Source: Desulfobulbus sp. (GTDB lineage Bacteria; Desulfobacterota; Desulfobulbia; Desulfobulbales; Desulfobulbaceae). From it: a stretch of DNA of 33,676 bases. Positions 31,946 through 33,676 of the stretch are shown here, piece after piece (the first letter of the stretch is position 1; every line of letters starts with the position of its first letter). A model generated the notes under the pieces. It did no database searches. It saw nothing but the letters and a program-made list of their open reading frames with translations, and was not told the origin of the DNA. Made by a program: the position numbers and the translations under genes. The stretch is taken from assembly GCA_028684915.1 (NCBI GenBank), contig JAQUEZ010000060.1, positions 1 to 33,676 of the forward strand, written 5' to 3'.

Positions 31946-33367
31946 CTAGACCTCCGGCAAATCCGACAAGGCCTCCCCTATACTGCCCCATAGGAGGTCT
32001 TCCTCTTGCGGAGCGATCGTTCTCAAGTCAAACAACAGTCGGTCATTCTCAACCCGTCCCATGACCGGAATGGTTGCGGCCCTAAGTCGCTGTTCCAATC
32101 GGTTGAGCTTCATCGTCTTCGGCTTAAGGGTTATAGCCCAACTGGGTAGGTTCTGTTCCGGAAGTGCACCGCCACCAACCTGGGAAAAGACTGCAAGGGG
32201 TTCAACAGTGCAGTTCTCGGCAAATGCCTGCTGCGAACGGGTACAAAAAGCCGTTACCCTTTGGCGGATTACCGATTCCGGCATGGCGATCATCTTCAAG
32301 GTGGGAATATTTTCTATAGCCTCTGATTCGTCGAGATACAGGCGCAAAACTGATTCCAGAGAGGACAGGGTAAATTTATCGATTCTGAGGGCCCGGTTCA
32401 GTGGATTCCGTTTAATTTGCTCTATATAAGATTTTGCTCCGACAATAATACCAGCCTGGGGACCACCCAGTAACTTGTCCCCACTAAAACTGACAATATC
32501 CATTCCGCAGGCTACTGCCTCCTGAACCGTTGGCTCTTTGGCCAGGCCAAAACGGGAAAGATCGAGCAAGCAACCAGAACCAAGGTCTTCCATAACCGCA
32601 ATACCGTGGCGACGACCTATCTTGACCAACTCTGGCGCTTCCACTTCGCAAGTAAAACCGATTACCCGATAATTACTACAATGCACCTTAAGTAAAAGAG
32701 CCGTTTGTTCGCTGATAGCTGCGCAGTAGTCTCGTTCATGGGTTCGATTGGTTGTTCCAACTTCCACCAGCCGTGCACCACTGCGGGCCATTATATCAGG
32801 AATACGGAAAGAACCGCCTATCTCGACAAGTTGGCCCCTGGAGACAATCACGTCTTTCCCTTTTCCCAAGGTTTCCAAGGCAATCAAAACACCTGCAGCA
32901 TTATTATTGACCACAAGGGCTGCTTCGGCCCCGGTAAGTTCACAAAGTAAATCTTCCACATGACTGTAGCGGGATCCTCGCCGGCCAGTAATTAAGTTGA
33001 GCTCAAGGTTTGAATAACCGGAGGCTGCAGCGACAAGGTTCTGCAGCGCCGAGTCTGGCAACAGGGATCGCCCTAGATTGGTATGCACGATAACGCCGGT
33101 GCCATTAATTACATGGGTAAAGCGTGGCCGATGGTATTGGTGAACAAAAAGAGCCAAGTCGGCAAAGAGCACTTTCGTATCCAGGTCAGTTTGGTTTCCC
33201 ATTCGGGCCCCGAGAATTTCTTGTCTCATAGAGTCAAGAAAAAGACGCACACAATGTTTCAAGCGGCTAAGCGGCAATTGCGCAAGAGCCGGATCCTGGG
33301 CCAAATGAGCTAGGCAATCATTGACACAAGGAAGTTGACGAAGGAGTAAAGAGGTATCGGTATCCAT
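31946..33367 (-). CDS. selA: L-seryl-tRNA(Sec) selenium transferase
   Basis: Converts Ser-tRNA(Sec) to Sec-tRNA(Sec) with selenophosphate; decameric cytosolic PLP enzyme. 473 residues (bacterial SelA about 460). N-terminal tRNA-binding part, then INGTGVIVHTNLGRSLL, EDLLCELTGAEAALVVNNNAAGV and the PLP lysine Lys298 in SFSGDKLLGGPQAG. EVGTTNRTHERDY and the C-terminal PVMGRVENDRLLFDLRTI are canonical. No ribosome-binding site is visible, and an in-frame stop codon directly precedes the ATG, so this is the first possible start. It implies selenoproteins in the organism. The usual partner selB is not the next gene downstream; the GGDEF-TPR gene is. Confidence 0.95.
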   Translation of the reverse strand: MDTDTSLLLRQLPCVNDCLAHLAQDPALAQLPLSRLKHCVRLFLDSMRQEILGARMGNQTDLDTKVLFADLALFVHQYHRPRFTHVINGTGVIVHTNLGRSLLPDSALQNLVAAASGYSNLELNLITGRRGSRYSHVEDLLCELTGAEAALVVNNNAAGVLIALETLGKGKDVIVSRGQLVEIGGSFRIPDIMARSGARLVEVGTTNRTHERDYCAAISEQTALLLKVHCSNYRVIGFTCEVEAPELVKIGRRHGIAVMEDLGSGCLLDLSRFGLAKEPTVQEAVACGMDIVSFSGDKLLGGPQAGIIVGAKSYIEQIKRNPLNRALRIDKFTLSSLESVLRLYLDESEAIENIPTLKMIAMPESVIRQRVTAFCTRSQQAFAENCTVEPLAVFSQVGGGALPEQNLPSWAITLKPKTMKLNRLEQRLRAATIPVMGRVENDRLLFDLRTIAPQEEDLLWGSIGEALSDLPEV

Positions 33368-33514
33368 CTAAGTAAGTCAAAATTGGGCTAAAGGATTGAA
33401 CATAGATCATTTCCTGATTTATCGGTGCAGGATGGGACCATGTTACGATATAGACTCATACTAAGGCAAATACAAAAAAGCCTTTTGAGACAAAGAGTTG
33501 TCCATCCTTAATCA

Positions 33515-33555
33515 AGATGGGCTCGTAAAAAGTCTATCACGCTCTAAGGGCAGGC
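33515..33555 (+). repeat. Left-end fragment of the dispersed repeat
   Basis: GATGGGCT / AGTCTATC hairpin around CGTAAAA, held by two G-T pairs, followed by ACGCTCTAAGGG. Similarity to the family stops at about 33555, where a different sequence begins. Confidence 0.7.
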
Positions 33556-33657
33556 CAGTACCAAACCAAGTCTAAATTCAATATTTCAAGCACTGCCCAG
33601 GCACAAAAGATAGTCGAAACGCTTTCAAGTTGGCTGGCAGGAGAAAAGCAGCAATAA
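33556..33657 (+). pseudogene. Possible 3' remnant of a coding sequence
   Basis: The frame is open from the repeat (stop at 33526-33528) to TAA at 33655-33657. It reads GQYQTKSKFN...QAQKIVETLSSWLAGEKQQ, amphipathic and plausible as a protein C-terminus. No start is available because the repeat interrupts it. It could be the tail of a transposase or other gene cut by the repeat, or simply chance. Confidence 0.25.
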
Positions 33658-33676
33658 ACCATGCCCCTGTCTTTTG

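Larger units (their letters stand above)
33368..33676. other. Upstream region of selA up to the window edge
   Basis: 309 bp. Contains the left end of a dispersed repeat (33515-33555) and, continuing out of it, an open frame on the plus strand to a TAA at 33655-33657 that reads protein-like (QAQKIVETLSSWLAGEKQQ). An ATG at 33661 opens another frame that leaves the window, without a properly spaced ribosome-binding site. The part next to selA (33368-33500) shows no feature. Confidence 0.5.

Noticed and set aside
1..33676. CRISPR array, prophage, tRNA or rRNA genes
   Set aside because: No regularly spaced direct repeats, no phage structural or integrase genes, no cloverleaf with a T-arm GGTTCGA consensus in a plausible context, and no conserved rRNA blocks were seen. 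The dispersed repeats are kilobases apart, unlike CRISPR.

Overview
The window looks like an ordinary chromosomal stretch of a Gram-negative, anaerobic, Desulfobulbales-like bacterium (Desulfobacterota). The lineage is inferred from protein character and gene mix: a type-2 LeuA, an EF-G-2-type factor, selA, a SulP permease, a variant LysA and a type IV pilus retraction ATPase. No rRNA, ribosomal protein or sulfate-reduction gene is present to confirm it. Lipid A/core synthesis (waaA) and a predicted beta-barrel protein show an outer membrane. I see no phage, CRISPR array, complete insertion sequence, tRNA or rRNA.

Layout. 1-107: tail of an unidentified gene. 0.5-4.1 kb: AMP-forming acyl-CoA ligase and a SulP/STAS transporter. 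4.2-7.0 kb (minus): leuA-creA, preceded by a complete-looking leucine attenuator (promoter, Leu-rich leader peptide, alternative hairpins, terminator). 7.1-9.7 kb (minus): fbp and pepA. 9.9-10.9 kb: CNNM/CBS membrane protein. 11.2-14.6 kb: SH3-domain envelope protein, membrane-anchored HtrA/DegS-like protease, corA and a DUF2065 protein. 14.7-18.5 kb: purM, facing an EF-G-2-like gene coupled to mog across a bidirectional terminator. 18.7-21.7 kb: murJ, rsmE and an unknown outer-membrane barrel. 21.8-23.5 kb (minus): an Lrp/AsnC regulator and lysA. 23.8-28.3 kb: waaA, comEC and a zinc-ribbon/PilZ protein, facing pilT (28.3-29.4). 29.6-31.7 kb (minus): a large protein with two degenerate GGDEF-like regions and TPRs. 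31.9-33.4 kb (minus): selA.

Functional themes: branched-chain and lysine amino-acid synthesis with local regulation (leucine attenuator; Lrp next to lysA), gluconeogenesis (fbp), envelope building (murJ, waaA, protease, barrel), and a type IV pilus/competence/c-di-GMP neighbourhood (comEC, PilZ, pilT, degenerate GGDEF-TPR).

The two most notable non-coding signals are the leucine attenuator at 6765-6964 and a dispersed, highly structured about 160-bp repeat. The repeat has three near-full copies (152-311, 6499-6663, 10995-11156 inverted), one internally deleted copy (4104-4193) and two fragments (about 31758-31812 and 33515-33555). It looks like a MITE or structured-RNA element. One copy sits inside the leuA leader, between the attenuator and the gene. 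Two copies of a second, REP-like hairpin (GTCATTYTCGC type) are also present.
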